Shown in pieces: positions 48,683 through 57,582 of a DNA stretch of 64,000 bases. How positions within the stretch are numbered: the stretch's first letter is position 1; each line of letters opens with the position of its first letter. Under the pieces are notes generated by a model. The model saw nothing but the letters and a program-made list of their open reading frames with translations. It did not search any database and was not told the DNA's origin. Source of the stretch: Puniceicoccaceae bacterium K14 (GTDB lineage: Bacteria; Verrucomicrobiota; Verrucomicrobiia; Opitutales; Opitutaceae); NCBI GenBank assembly GCA_022538095.1, contig JAKYXN010000021.1, forward strand, positions 1 to 64,000, given 5' to 3'. The translations under genes were made by a program, and so were the position numbers.

Positions 48683-48702
48683 TCGGAAGCTTTGTATTAA
48701 TT

Positions 48703-48735
48703 AAAAAGATCACCCATTTGGGTGATCTTTTTTTG
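48703..48735. terminator. Bidirectional intrinsic terminator between larA and the chemoreceptor
   Basis: Stem AAAAAGATCACCCA / TGGGTGATCTTTTT with a TT loop. A's on the left and T's on the right serve both the larA transcript and the convergent receptor gene. Confidence 0.92.
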
Positions 48736-48755
48736 TGAGGATCTGAAAAATAATA

Positions 48756-50708
48756 TTAATTCCTGAAGACTGCTTCGAAGGGATCGTTTTCAGTGGTTGG
48801 TGTGGAAAAAGGTGATGCTTTAGGCGGTGCGGTGTTGGAGGAAGGTCGAGCACCGTTTTCGTCGGTGGTTACGAGTTCTTCCAGCACGCTAACTGTATCC
48901 GTTAGTGAGGCAGCGAGGGCTCTTATATCTGTCGCGTTGGCAGCGTTTTCCTCCGATGAAGAAGCAATGTCTTGCGTTACGGTGTTCAGCTGAGAAATGG
49001 TATCGTTTATTTGAGCGATTGATTCGGTTTGAGCAGCAAGTGCGGTTTCAATTTCGCTAACTGAGGCACGACATCGGTGAGATGTATCTACGATGGAGCC
49101 GAGGTTCTCGTTTACTCCTGCGTTGATTTGGGCTCCTCTATTTGAATTCTGAAGGGCGGCTTGAATTTTTTCCGCTGTTTCTCGTGCAGCATCTGAACTT
49201 CTCAAAGCGAGATTTCGTACCTCATCTGCAACTACGGCGAAGCCAGCTCCTTGCTCGCCAGCTCGAGCGGCTTCTACTGCTGCGTTTAGGGCCAAGATAT
49301 TTGTTTGCGAAGCGATGTCTTCGACTGTCTCCATGATTTTCGCTACTTCTTTACTGGACTCTTGGATACGAGAGACTGCTTCGTTCATAAGGGTCATGGC
49401 TTCAAGTCCGGAGTCTGCTTCGTCACTCGTTTGGCCTGAAGCTTCAGTTGCTTCAGAAATGAGTCGGCCATTGTTTTCGATTTGTCCTGCGATACTTACA
49501 ACTGTTGTGCTAATCTCTTGAAGTGACGCGGCTTCCTTGCTGGACGCGTGGGCTAGGCTTTCGCTGCCTTCCGCTAAACTATTGGCGGCAGCGGAACTGC
49601 GTTCGGATTTATCTTTCAGTGTTTCGACAACGGCTTTGATTGGAGTAATGATTGATTTACCAATCCAGTATGACATGCCCGCAGCAATTGCTATCGCGGA
49701 TATCATCGCTACGGTCGCGAAGAGGCTGGCGGATTGAGACGCCTTTCTCTGTTCTGTTGCGTAGAGACTAGCATTTTCAGCCATTGGTCCAACAGCTCGT
49801 GCGAAGACGTCTTCAATTTTGTAGTAGTGCTCACGCGTTCTTTCTCCGAATCGTGCTTTGTCAACCGGTGCGAACTCTTCGCCATTCTCGAATTGTACAC
49901 CTGTGAGGTTGTCTGCTAATTCTTGAAAATGAGTCATGCCTGCAGTCGAATCGAGAGCTTGAATCAGCGGGAGATTGGTTTTGTTCAGGTTATCCAATAC
50001 GTGATTTTTGTGATTTTGAAAATCATTGAAATGAGCAAGGGCTTTGTTTTGTTCGATGCGATCAACCTTTCCTTTGTGATAGAAGATAGACATGACGAAC
50101 CCTCGATAGAACATGAAGGAACGTTTCATCTTGAGGGATGTTTGGATGGCAGACATTTGTCGGACCAGGTCGGCGTCTTTTGCCTCGCGTATTAGGATGG
50201 CATAGAAATCGATGATCTGGTCTTCGATTTGGACAAATTGCGTACGGTCGGGTTTGATTGCTCTATCTTCTAATTGTCGGAGCCCTTCGATGTATTCAAA
50301 CGCTTCCCCGATGGATCTGGCGATGGTTTCGACTTCATTGAGGGCATGTTGGAAATCCTTAGTGCCGGAATCTTTGTCTACATCTTTTGTGATTTTGTGT
50401 ATCACAGCTAGGCGCTCATTGACCGCTTTCACTTGTTTCGCGTATACATCGGTACGCTGCTGGCTCTTTGAGTCATGTAGGCCTTTGGAACGAGCGTACC
50501 CTGAGGTATAATGCTTCGAATTGTTGAAGCTAGAAAACAAACTGGCGACGTTTTCTGAAAGTTGTCCTAAAATTTCGAATTCCTTTTGTTGAAGACTTCG
50601 ATTCCATGTTTTGGCAACTTGTGTTCCTGCAAAGGCTCCAATTATGAGAATGAGAGCGGATGAAAGGGTTGCTATCTTGGTGTGTATTTTCTTTCCGAGG
50701 AAACTCAT
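48756..50708 (-). CDS. Methyl-accepting chemotaxis protein
   Basis: 650 residues. Membrane helix 1 at about 11-30 ([16 protein letters not shown]), a periplasmic region of about 290 residues rich in helices, and membrane helix 2 around 325-350 ([20 protein letters not shown]). A short HAMP-like stretch leads to a cytoplasmic coiled coil with the conserved tip [20 protein letters not shown] (about 480-500). It senses a signal and controls CheA; no che genes are nearby. The tail after residue 620 is Pro/Thr-rich. Confidence 0.9.
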   Translation of the reverse strand: MSFLGKKIHTKIATLSSALILIIGAFAGTQVAKTWNRSLQQKEFEILGQLSENVASLFSSFNNSKHYTSGYARSKGLHDSKSQQRTDVYAKQVKAVNERLAVIHKITKDVDKDSGTKDFQHALNEVETIARSIGEAFEYIEGLRQLEDRAIKPDRTQFVQIEDQIIDFYAILIREAKDADLVRQMSAIQTSLKMKRSFMFYRGFVMSIFYHKGKVDRIEQNKALAHFNDFQNHKNHVLDNLNKTNLPLIQALDSTAGMTHFQELADNLTGVQFENGEEFAPVDKARFGERTREHYYKIEDVFARAVGPMAENASLYATEQRKASQSASLFATVAMISAIAIAAGMSYWIGKSIITPIKAVVETLKDKSERSSAAANSLAEGSESLAHASSKEAASLQEISTTVVSIAGQIENNGRLISEATEASGQTSDEADSGLEAMTLMNEAVSRIQESSKEVAKIMETVEDIASQTNILALNAAVEAARAGEQGAGFAVVADEVRNLALRSSDAARETAEKIQAALQNSNRGAQINAGVNENLGSIVDTSHRCRASVSEIETALAAQTESIAQINDTISQLNTVTQDIASSSEENAANATDIRALAASLTDTVSVLEELVTTDENGARPSSNTAPPKASPFSTPTTENDPFEAVFRN

Positions 50709-50971
50709 TGGGGTAAGAAACTTTGAGCTATTTAACTGTTTTTTTGGGGGCAGAATGGCTAAGTTTAAATCGTCCTATTTTGTTACCTACTTGAAGCGAG
50801 CATTCTTGATTCTTGTTAATTAATAGTCATATTCACAGGCATTTGTTATGGGGTTATATACCTAATTGGAATCAGTGGAGGGTAATGTAGCTTCCAAATT
50901 TGTGGAATTTTTATTCTCGTGTCTGAAAGCTGAGAAGCTAGGAAGCTTTTCTCTCAATCGTTTACTATTTT

Positions 50972-51625
50972 ATGGCTACAAAACTAATATTCTTAGATTG
51001 CGACAGTACTTTGAGTTCCCTCGAGGGAATTGATGAATTAGCCCGACTTCGGGGGGGGCAGACATTTGAGGCCTGTGCGAACATGACGAACCGAGCAATG
51101 AACGGTGAGATCGAAATAGAAGCGGTCTATGGCGAACGGTTGAAGCTCATCGAACCTAGCCGTAAGGAATGCTTGGAGATTGGTCAGCGTTACATCGAAA
51201 CGATTGAGCCACATGTTCGCGAACTGGTGGCTTGGCTGAATGAGAATGGGTGGACTCCTGTCATTCTAAGTGGCGGCTTGACTCAAGTCATCGAGCCATT
51301 GGGTCTAGAATTGGGAATTGATGGGATAAAGGCGGTCGATTTGGAATTCAATGAGGATGGGAGTTATAAACGTTTTGTATCCGAGTGCCCGACGTCTCGA
51401 ATGGGCGGCAAGATTGAAGTAATCGAAGAAATGAAAGCGGAGGCGAAGGCAGAAACCACTGTAATGGTAGGTGATGGGGTTAGCGATTTGGAGACCAAGC
51501 CAGTTGTTGATCTATTTATTGGATACGGTCGAGTCGTTGCTCGTGATAAGGTGAAGGCGGGAGCGGAAGTATTTGTTAATTCATTGGATAGTATCCCGGA
51601 AATTCTGTCCCAGAAATTTGGATGA
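50972..51625 (+). CDS. HAD-superfamily phosphoserine phosphatase-like protein
   Basis: 217 residues. HAD motif I LIFLDCDSTLSSLEGIDELA (D9, D11), motif II VILSGG, motif IV VMVGDGVSDLETKP. The layout and size match SerB, which makes serine from phosphoserine. A different small phosphomonoester substrate is possible. The stop overlaps the start of a small membrane protein. Confidence 0.85.
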   Translation: MATKLIFLDCDSTLSSLEGIDELARLRGGQTFEACANMTNRAMNGEIEIEAVYGERLKLIEPSRKECLEIGQRYIETIEPHVRELVAWLNENGWTPVILSGGLTQVIEPLGLELGIDGIKAVDLEFNEDGSYKRFVSECPTSRMGGKIEVIEEMKAEAKAETTVMVGDGVSDLETKPVVDLFIGYGRVVARDKVKAGAEVFVNSLDSIPEILSQKFG

Positions 51626-51858
51626 AGAACGACGACGATGAGATTTTTCGCAAAGCAGCTGCAGAGCAACGCCTGTACTTGATTGTTTTTTGGGTGCTGT
51701 TGGTTCAAGTGGCCGCGGTTGGATTGATCTTTTTACTTGGTTACTATGAAGACCTCCGTATTGCAATTCGTTGGATCGTTGGTGTTGAGCTTGGAATTGG
51801 TTTAGTAATTTACGCTTATCAAAACTGGAAGATACCTCCAAGCAATCGTCGTCGCTAG
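51622..51858 (+). CDS. Small two-helix membrane protein
   Basis: 78 residues. Membrane helices at about 20-42 (IVFWVLLVQVAAVGLIFLLG) and 48-66 (RWIVGVELGIGLVIYAY), basic C-terminus SNRRR. Overlaps the phosphatase stop by 4 nt and lies 17 nt before menA, so all three are probably one transcript. Function unknown. Confidence 0.65.
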   Translation: MKNDDDEIFRKAAAEQRLYLIVFWVLLVQVAAVGLIFLLGYYEDLRIAIRWIVGVELGIGLVIYAYQNWKIPPSNRRR

Positions 51859-51875
51859 GACACGTGTGTAGTTAA

Positions 51876-52769
51876 ATGGCTAGGTCTGAAAAAAGTAATT
51901 TAGTCAATTGGTTGGCGGCGACTCGGCCTAAGACTTTAGTAGCTGCGGTTGTTCCGATCGTGGTAGGAGCCGCGGAAGCTCATAGAGTTGGTTTCTTTGA
52001 TTGGTACCCAGTCGTAATTTGTCTGTCGTTCGCTTTGCTGGTGCAGATCGCTACGAATATGGCGAACGATTATTTCGACTTTATTAAGGGAGCGGATACG
52101 GAAGATCGCCTCGGACCTGACCGTATGGTAGCCAAAGGAAATATTTCACCAAGAGCTATGATTGTTGTAGCTGTGTCGCTTTTTGCTCTAGCATTCTTCA
52201 TCGGTTTGGGGTTGATACAGTATCGCGGCTGGGAGCTGTTAGTTGTCGGTATCGTTTCAATACTGTTTGGGTATTGCTATACGGGAGGACCGTACCCGCT
52301 CGCTTACAATGGGTTGGGAGATGTGTTTGTGATTTTCTTTTTTGGGGTCGTGGCAACTGCTGGTACGTACTATGTGATCGTAGGGCAGCTTTCAATTCAT
52401 GTCTTTCTTCTTGGCGGGAGCCTTGGATTACTAGCCAACAATATATTGGTGGCAAATAATTGTCGTGATCGCGAAACGGATGCAAAGGCAGATAAGCGTA
52501 CCTTGATTGTGGTTTGCGGTAGACAATTTGGTACTTACCAATTTGGAGCGCAATTGCTCGGGGCGATAGGATTTATTGTGATTTATGCGGTGATGTCCCA
52601 AAATGCTTGGGCTTTCCTTCCTTTTGCCTCGGGAATACTTGGGTGGAAGAGCTATCGATTTATCGCTGCAAATGATGGGAGCTCTTTGAATCAACTATTA
52701 GAAATGGCTGCCAAAACGCTTGTTTTGTTCGGCCTGCTTGCAGCTATCGGAATTGCTCTGGGGAGTTAG
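51876..52769 (+). CDS. menA: 1,4-dihydroxy-2-naphthoate prenyltransferase
   Basis: 297 residues, UbiA superfamily. TRPKTLVAAVVPIVVG at the N-terminus, first Asp-rich motif NDYFDFIKGADTEDRLGP and second NNCRDRETDAKADKRTL, with eight or nine membrane helices. It attaches the prenyl chain in menaquinone synthesis, which suggests menaquinone-based respiration. No other men genes are in the window. Confidence 0.9.
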   Translation: MARSEKSNLVNWLAATRPKTLVAAVVPIVVGAAEAHRVGFFDWYPVVICLSFALLVQIATNMANDYFDFIKGADTEDRLGPDRMVAKGNISPRAMIVVAVSLFALAFFIGLGLIQYRGWELLVVGIVSILFGYCYTGGPYPLAYNGLGDVFVIFFFGVVATAGTYYVIVGQLSIHVFLLGGSLGLLANNILVANNCRDRETDAKADKRTLIVVCGRQFGTYQFGAQLLGAIGFIVIYAVMSQNAWAFLPFASGILGWKSYRFIAANDGSSLNQLLEMAAKTLVLFGLLAAIGIALGS

Positions 52770-52814
52770 GGATCGGGTCTTGCTTTAAGGTGAGGTTCAA
52801 TAGAGTATTCTCTT

Positions 52815-53516
52815 ATGTCTAACGAAAATTCTAACCCCTTTGTGTGTGTGGCGGAGTCTTCACCGGCCACAAGAGCTGAATTCATTCGCAAAACCTATAC
52901 GCATCTCGCTTTTGCGATTTTGGCGTTCATAGGATTTGAATATTTCCTATTTGCCTCTGGAATTGCTTATACAATCGCTCAATTCGTCTTCTCGTTTCAG
53001 TATGGATTTATGGCTCTTCTCGGTGGCTTTATGCTGGTGGCGTGGTTGAGCCAAAGCATGGCTTCCGGCTCAGCTTCCAAAGGAAAGCAATACGCTGGGA
53101 TGGGGCTTTACGTTGTCGCTGAAGGAATTATTTTTGCTCCCATCCTTCTTCTCGCGGCTACCCAAGCTCCGGGTGTGATTAGTTCTGCCGCAACAATGAC
53201 ACTTCTTTTATTTGGTGGATTGACGGCTACGGCGTTTATTACGCGAAAAGACTTTTCGTTTTTAAAATCAATTTTGACGATGGGTGGTTTCGCAGCGCTG
53301 GGCTTGATCGCATGTTCGTTTATTTTTGGAATAGAACTTGGGACGTGGTTTTCGTTGGCAATGATTGTGTTTGCGAGTGCAGCTATTTTGTACACGACGA
53401 GTAGAATTATGTATACGTATAGAGAAGATCAATACGTGGGAGCATCGGTTGAGCTCTTTGCTTCGGTGGCTATGTTGTTCTGGTATATCTTACGTCTCTT
53501 AATGAGCAGAGATTAA
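52815..53516 (+). CDS. Bax inhibitor-1/YccA family membrane protein
   Basis: 233 residues with seven membrane helices. FIRKTYTHLAFAILAFIGFE, SSAATMTLLLFGGLTATAF and ILYTTSRIMYTYREDQYVGA then SVELFASVAMLFWYIL match the BI-1/YccA family, thought to act as pH-sensitive ion leak channels or partners of membrane proteases. Terminator 30 nt downstream. Confidence 0.9.
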   Translation: MSNENSNPFVCVAESSPATRAEFIRKTYTHLAFAILAFIGFEYFLFASGIAYTIAQFVFSFQYGFMALLGGFMLVAWLSQSMASGSASKGKQYAGMGLYVVAEGIIFAPILLLAATQAPGVISSAATMTLLLFGGLTATAFITRKDFSFLKSILTMGGFAALGLIACSFIFGIELGTWFSLAMIVFASAAILYTTSRIMYTYREDQYVGASVELFASVAMLFWYILRLLMSRD

Positions 53517-53544
53517 TTACTAAACCAAATTTGAAAATATTTTG

Positions 53545-53574
53545 AATGCTCCTGTCTATATGGGAGCATTTTTT
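53545..53574 (+). terminator. Intrinsic terminator after the BI-1 gene
   Basis: Stem AATGCTCC / GGAGCATT, 10-nt loop, then TTTTAT. Confidence 0.82.
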
Positions 53575-53590
53575 ATGGTCGTGTTGCTTT

Positions 53591-54370
53591 CTATCTCAGT
53601 ATTTCAGAGCTCCCATCGTTGATTTTAGTGTTATTAAGGAACCTGGGAATTGCTTTATTATTCATCCAATTCTTTCGAAGATAGATGATGTTTTTTATCT
53701 TTTTGTAATTTTGAAGATGAGTCATTCTACCATCTGACCATGGTTCCGGCTCGACTTCGATCCAATCCGAATATCGTGAGCTTAGGTCGTTTGGATTCGC
53801 CCAAATTTGAGCTTCTACGTACCTGTACCAATCATTACTCCTTTTTCTTTCAGCTAGGTAAGTGCTAATTTTGAGCTCTCGAATTCCATTATGAAGTTCA
53901 TTGTAGGTTAGAAGCTTACCAAAGTATGGATACTTTTCTTGGTCGTAATCATCTGGCACCTGAAATCCGAAAGATTTTTCCGTCTTCACTTTTGAAAGGC
54001 CTACAAGGTGAAAATGATCAGGGCACATGAATGTGACTTCGTGTTCCTCAAATTCTTCGATCGGTATGCATAATTTGTGCGGATCACGGTATAATCCGCC
54101 GATAACATCGGCATCACCGAGGACGGCGTAGTATGGTCTTCTTTCAGGCTTTCTTTTAAACTTCCTCGTGTAAAGTTCGAGAAGGAGGTCATCGGCCAGT
54201 TTTCTAAAATCGAAGAACTCCTTACCGTGTGCAAACCGGTTGAATCCTCTATCTAAATTTTTTTCGCACTGAACGAGTGATTCTGTATCAGTGTCGTCTA
54301 GGTTGCAGATGTTGAGAAGCGGTCCGTACTCCTTCTCAAAGTAGTGGCTGATATGGCGAGCAAGATTCAT
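53591..54370 (-). CDS. Hypothetical protein, unknown
   Basis: 259 residues. Aromatic- and Asp-rich (RRPYYAVLGDADVIGGLYRD, DHFHLVGLSKVKTEKSFGFQ, WSDGRMTHLQNYKKIKNI). No family, signal or membrane segment recognised. The last 25 residues are Asn/Lys-rich, and base composition is more AT-rich than neighbours, which could mean recent acquisition. It stands alone, convergent with the BI-1 gene. Confidence 0.6.
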   Translation of the reverse strand: MNLARHISHYFEKEYGPLLNICNLDDTDTESLVQCEKNLDRGFNRFAHGKEFFDFRKLADDLLLELYTRKFKRKPERRPYYAVLGDADVIGGLYRDPHKLCIPIEEFEEHEVTFMCPDHFHLVGLSKVKTEKSFGFQVPDDYDQEKYPYFGKLLTYNELHNGIRELKISTYLAERKRSNDWYRYVEAQIWANPNDLSSRYSDWIEVEPEPWSDGRMTHLQNYKKIKNIIYLRKNWMNNKAIPRFLNNTKINDGSSEILR

Positions 54371-54505
54371 ATTTGTCCCTCAATTCTTATCTGACCAGTG
54401 ATTGGATAAGGTGCAACAGAGGAACTTGTCATGCTCTTGTGTGTGAGCATTACTTGGGTCGGAATAGACTCTCAGTAGGCTGAGGCCTTACGATGGGTAG
54501 GCACT

Positions 54506-54533
54506 AAAAAGCCTCCTGGATTGCAGGAGGCTT
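54506..54533 (-). terminator. Intrinsic terminator of the lptD-to-trxA operon
   Basis: On the minus strand the stem is AAGCCTCCTG / CAGGAGGCTT with a 5-nt loop followed by T's. It lies 29 nt after trxA. Confidence 0.9.
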
Positions 54534-54561
54534 GGGAAATTCAAAATTAACTCTAGCGAGC

Positions 54562-54885
54562 TTAGATGTTTTCTTCGATCTTCGCTTTTAGGCTGTCTTT
54601 TCCGACCATGCCTACGAATTGCTCAACAACTTCGCCACCTTTGAAGAGGAGGAGTGTTGGAATCGCGCGAATCTGGTACTCAGCTGAGATCCCGCTGGCT
54701 TCGTCTACGTTTACCTTCGTGATCTGGACCTTGCCGTCGAGTTCGCCGGCGAGCTCTTCGAGGATTGGGGCGATCGCTTTACAAGGGCCGCACCAAGGTG
54801 CCCAGAAATCAACCAATACCGGGATGCTTGATCCGGAGATTGCGTCTTTGAAGGATTGTTCAGTTAGATTTATGATTTCAGACAT
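54562..54885 (-). CDS. trxA: Thioredoxin
   Basis: 107 residues from the ATG at 54885. VLVDFWAPWCGPCKAIAPIL carries the redox WCGPC (C32, C35), and the cis-Pro lies in IRAIPTLLLFKGG. A cytoplasmic disulfide reductant. The start overlaps the stop of the upstream small membrane protein by 8 nt; an in-frame upstream extension shows no thioredoxin sequence. Confidence 0.95.
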   Translation of the reverse strand: MSEIINLTEQSFKDAISGSSIPVLVDFWAPWCGPCKAIAPILEELAGELDGKVQITKVNVDEASGISAEYQIRAIPTLLLFKGGEVVEQFVGMVGKDSLKAKIEENI

Positions 54886-55150
54886 GATAATTAGACTTTT
54901 GATATAATAGCCAAAGGAAGTACAAAGATACGGAAGCGTAGATAAGAGCAAGTATGAATGACTTTAAGTATGTCTTACGTTCCCGTAACGCGTATTCTTC
55001 GATGAGGGTTAACGCATCGCCGCCTTGATTGCTTGCAAGGATTGTTTCGCCGCTGGCTTTCGGGCCGCTGGAGATTTCCAATTCTTCGCGTGAAACTTCG
55101 CGACGGGTAGCGAAACGCTTGGATCCTTTTTTATCTGAGGGCTGGTCCAT
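54878..55150 (-). CDS. Small membrane-anchored protein upstream of trxA
   Basis: 90 residues. Charged N-terminal half (SDKKGSKRFATRREVSREEL), then one membrane helix at about 64-84 (SFILALIYASVSLYFLWLLY). Coupled to trxA by overlap. No family recognised. Confidence 0.6.
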   Translation of the reverse strand: MDQPSDKKGSKRFATRREVSREELEISSGPKASGETILASNQGGDALTLIEEYALRERKTYLKSFILALIYASVSLYFLWLLYQKSNYHV

Positions 55151-55175
55151 GGTGGAGTTCAGGTTGAAGGTTTTG

Positions 55176-55418
55176 TTAGGAAGGGCTGTTCTTGCTAATT
55201 ATATCCTTTAGCTCGTTTTGTTCCACTGTGTGGATGCTTTTTCCCTTCTTCTTTATGTCTTCGAAGGTTTTGACTACTGTTTCGGTCATTTTTTCGTGAG
55301 TTTCCTGGGAACCGCCCACGATGGAGAAGTCTTCTGCCCGGGTGATTCGTTTGTGACCGTCTTCATTATCTAGGCCCACGCCTAGAAGGTGGTTTTTTTT
55401 ACCTTGGTTGTCTCTCAC
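55176..55418 (-). CDS. Small soluble protein, unknown
   Basis: 80 residues, charged (GLDNEDGHKRITRAEDFSIV, HEKMTETVVKTFEDIKKKGK). It follows scpA by 15 nt in the same operon. I recall similar short proteins in related bacteria but cannot name a family. Confidence 0.6.
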   Translation of the reverse strand: MRDNQGKKNHLLGVGLDNEDGHKRITRAEDFSIVGGSQETHEKMTETVVKTFEDIKKKGKSIHTVEQNELKDIISKNSPS

Positions 55419-55433
55419 AGTGCCGAAAGTGTT

Positions 55434-56222
55434 TCAATCCATATCGCTTTCAAGCTCGTTTTCTTGGTTTTGCTCTGCCTCGTTGTCTTCGCGACGCTGT
55501 ATAACGAAGTCGCTGAAGGCCTCGTTTTGGGTGACAGTGAGTCGTTTGAGGCGGGTAAGTTCGAGGATTGCGATAAATGTAACGGCGACTACTTTCAGGC
55601 TAGTGATACCTGGGAATAGGGACGAAAATTCAAAGCGAGGCTCTGTCTCTATTCGCGTTATAAGCGTTTCCATTTGATCGACTACGGTAACGGTGTCGTC
55701 TTGGATCTCCCCGAGAACGAGCTTTTCGGAGAGGCGGCGGAGAACGATGTTATACGAGTTCCAAACCGAAATTTTGTCTTCGGGCTTGAGTGGGCGTTCT
55801 TGAGCTTCGGCTTTGTTTACCGATTTGTAGTCGCGAGTGAAGTAGAGGGCGGCGGTGTCTGAAAGAGCATCGATTTTCTGGGCGGCATCCTTGAATTTCT
55901 TATATTCAAGGAGTTGATGGACCAATTCCCAGCGAGGATCGAGGTCTTCGTCTTCTTCCGATTCCACTTGAGCGCGTTGCTGCCTTGGCAGGAGTAGGCG
56001 GCTTTTGATCTCCATGAGGGTGGCCGCCATAACAAAAAAGTCGCCGGCAAGCTCAAGCTTGATTTCCTGCATTTCATCGAGAGTAGACAGATACTGGTCG
56101 AGGATCACATCGATTGGGATGTCGTAGATGTCGATCTCGTGCTTTCGGATGAGAAAGAGGAGCAGGTCCATTGGGCCTTCGAAAACCTGCAATTTGATTT
56201 TGGCTTCTGATTCGGGAATCAC
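55434..56222 (-). CDS. scpA: Segregation and condensation protein A
   Basis: 262 residues. KLQVFEGPMDLLLFLIRKHE, IDIYDIPIDVILDQYL and AGDFFVMAATLMEIKSRLLL are diagnostic of ScpA, the kleisin bridging SMC dimers in the chromosome condensin. The C-terminal winged helix (TFIAILELTRLKRLTVTQNE) contacts the other SMC. ScpB and Smc are not in the window. Confidence 0.95.
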   Translation of the reverse strand: MIPESEAKIKLQVFEGPMDLLLFLIRKHEIDIYDIPIDVILDQYLSTLDEMQEIKLELAGDFFVMAATLMEIKSRLLLPRQQRAQVESEEDEDLDPRWELVHQLLEYKKFKDAAQKIDALSDTAALYFTRDYKSVNKAEAQERPLKPEDKISVWNSYNIVLRRLSEKLVLGEIQDDTVTVVDQMETLITRIETEPRFEFSSLFPGITSLKVVAVTFIAILELTRLKRLTVTQNEAFSDFVIQRREDNEAEQNQENELESDMD

Positions 56223-56292
56223 CCAAAGAGTTCACTCGCTTTTGGGCGTTGCTAGCAATGAAAATTTTAGCGAATACTCCTTTAGCGCCGCG

Positions 56293-57552
56293 TCATTTGA
56301 TTCGTCGCATGGTGGCGACGAAGAGGCCATCGCCGTTGAAATCGTGGGGATAGATTGTGATTCCGAAGCCGCTATCTCTTAATCCAAATGCTGTTTTTGC
56401 CTGGATGTGTTCGAAACCGGATTTGTTCGATTTTAAGAATGAATCAACAACGTGCTCGTTTTCGTACCGGCTTAAAGAACAGGTGGCGTAGACGAGGGTT
56501 CCTCCGATTGCCACATTGCCTGCATATTGCTTTAGAATTGCGAGCTGCCTTTCACTGAATTCCATCACGGTGTTTTCCGAGGTTTGGTCTTTGAGAAAGG
56601 GGTGGCGTCTCCAAGTCCCGCTGCCTGAACAGGGAGCATCGACAAGCACACCATCGAAGAGGCTATTGTCAGGTCGGGAGGTTGTGATTGAGATATTGGG
56701 AAATCGGGCTCTTTTATTGCGTTCTCCCAACTCGCGCAGTGCGGCGGGGCGGGTATCAAAGGCGGTGACCTGACCGTTAGGGCCTAGCATTTTCGCGAGT
56801 TGAAGCGTCTTACCACCAGCTCCGGCGCAGGCGTCTAGCCATTTGCCTTTGATTTCAGTCGGAACGAGTTGGAGTATGAGCTGAGAGCTTATGTCCTGTA
56901 CCTCCAATGCCCCATCTGCGTAAGCGGGTATATTTGCTAGAGCTAAATCTGGTGGGCAGTGTATCGCGTCGGGAATATCGGCGTGAAGTTGGCAATCGTA
57001 TTCTCCTTTGCGTTGAGCTGCCTGGCACTGGTTGAGAAGTGTTGAGGTGTCACCTTTTTGAGCTCGAAGCCAAAGAGGGGGTCTTTGAAGTAGGCTGTGC
57101 ACTTCTTGATCGCTTAGGTGGCGATTGACGTGGGAGAGAAACCAATCCGGGAGTAGCTCTACAAGTTGGCTGTCTTCGAAGCTAAGTAGGCGGTGGCGGT
57201 ATCGTTCCTCCGCATTGGCAAAACGTTTGTCGCTGAGCGACGGGTACAGGCTTTGGACCTCGGAAGTGGGACTCGCGAGTACAATGACTGCTTCCATCAA
57301 TGCGTCTTGATCGCTGGCGAATTCGTTTAACCAATTCCGATAGCGAACATAAGTAAATATGAGTTCGCGATAGAGTTTTCGGTCTTTGGAGCCAAAATTG
57401 CCTTGTTTTTTGAATACTTTAGCGAGCTCTGATGAAAATGGGATACCTGGTTTTAGTAGGTGGCGGCTTTGCTCGATGAGAAGGTAGGCAATGCGTCTTT
57501 GGTTATAGATTCTATGAAGGAGAGCTTCTTTGTTTGAAGGGACGCCGCTCAT
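56293..57552 (-). CDS. RsmB/NOP-family rRNA m5C methyltransferase
   Basis: 419 residues. N-terminal NusB-like helices (about 1-140), then a SAM-binding WLDACAGAGGKTLQLA, motif IV LVDAPCSGSGTWRRHP and the catalytic Cys in LVYATCSLSRYEN. It methylates cytosine in 16S rRNA, by homology position 967. Operon between lptD and scpA. Confidence 0.9.
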   Translation of the reverse strand: MSGVPSNKEALLHRIYNQRRIAYLLIEQSRHLLKPGIPFSSELAKVFKKQGNFGSKDRKLYRELIFTYVRYRNWLNEFASDQDALMEAVIVLASPTSEVQSLYPSLSDKRFANAEERYRHRLLSFEDSQLVELLPDWFLSHVNRHLSDQEVHSLLQRPPLWLRAQKGDTSTLLNQCQAAQRKGEYDCQLHADIPDAIHCPPDLALANIPAYADGALEVQDISSQLILQLVPTEIKGKWLDACAGAGGKTLQLAKMLGPNGQVTAFDTRPAALRELGERNKRARFPNISITTSRPDNSLFDGVLVDAPCSGSGTWRRHPFLKDQTSENTVMEFSERQLAILKQYAGNVAIGGTLVYATCSLSRYENEHVVDSFLKSNKSGFEHIQAKTAFGLRDSGFGITIYPHDFNGDGLFVATMRRIK

Positions 57553-57582
57553 TTAAATATTTTCTAATAGGTATTGTCTGGA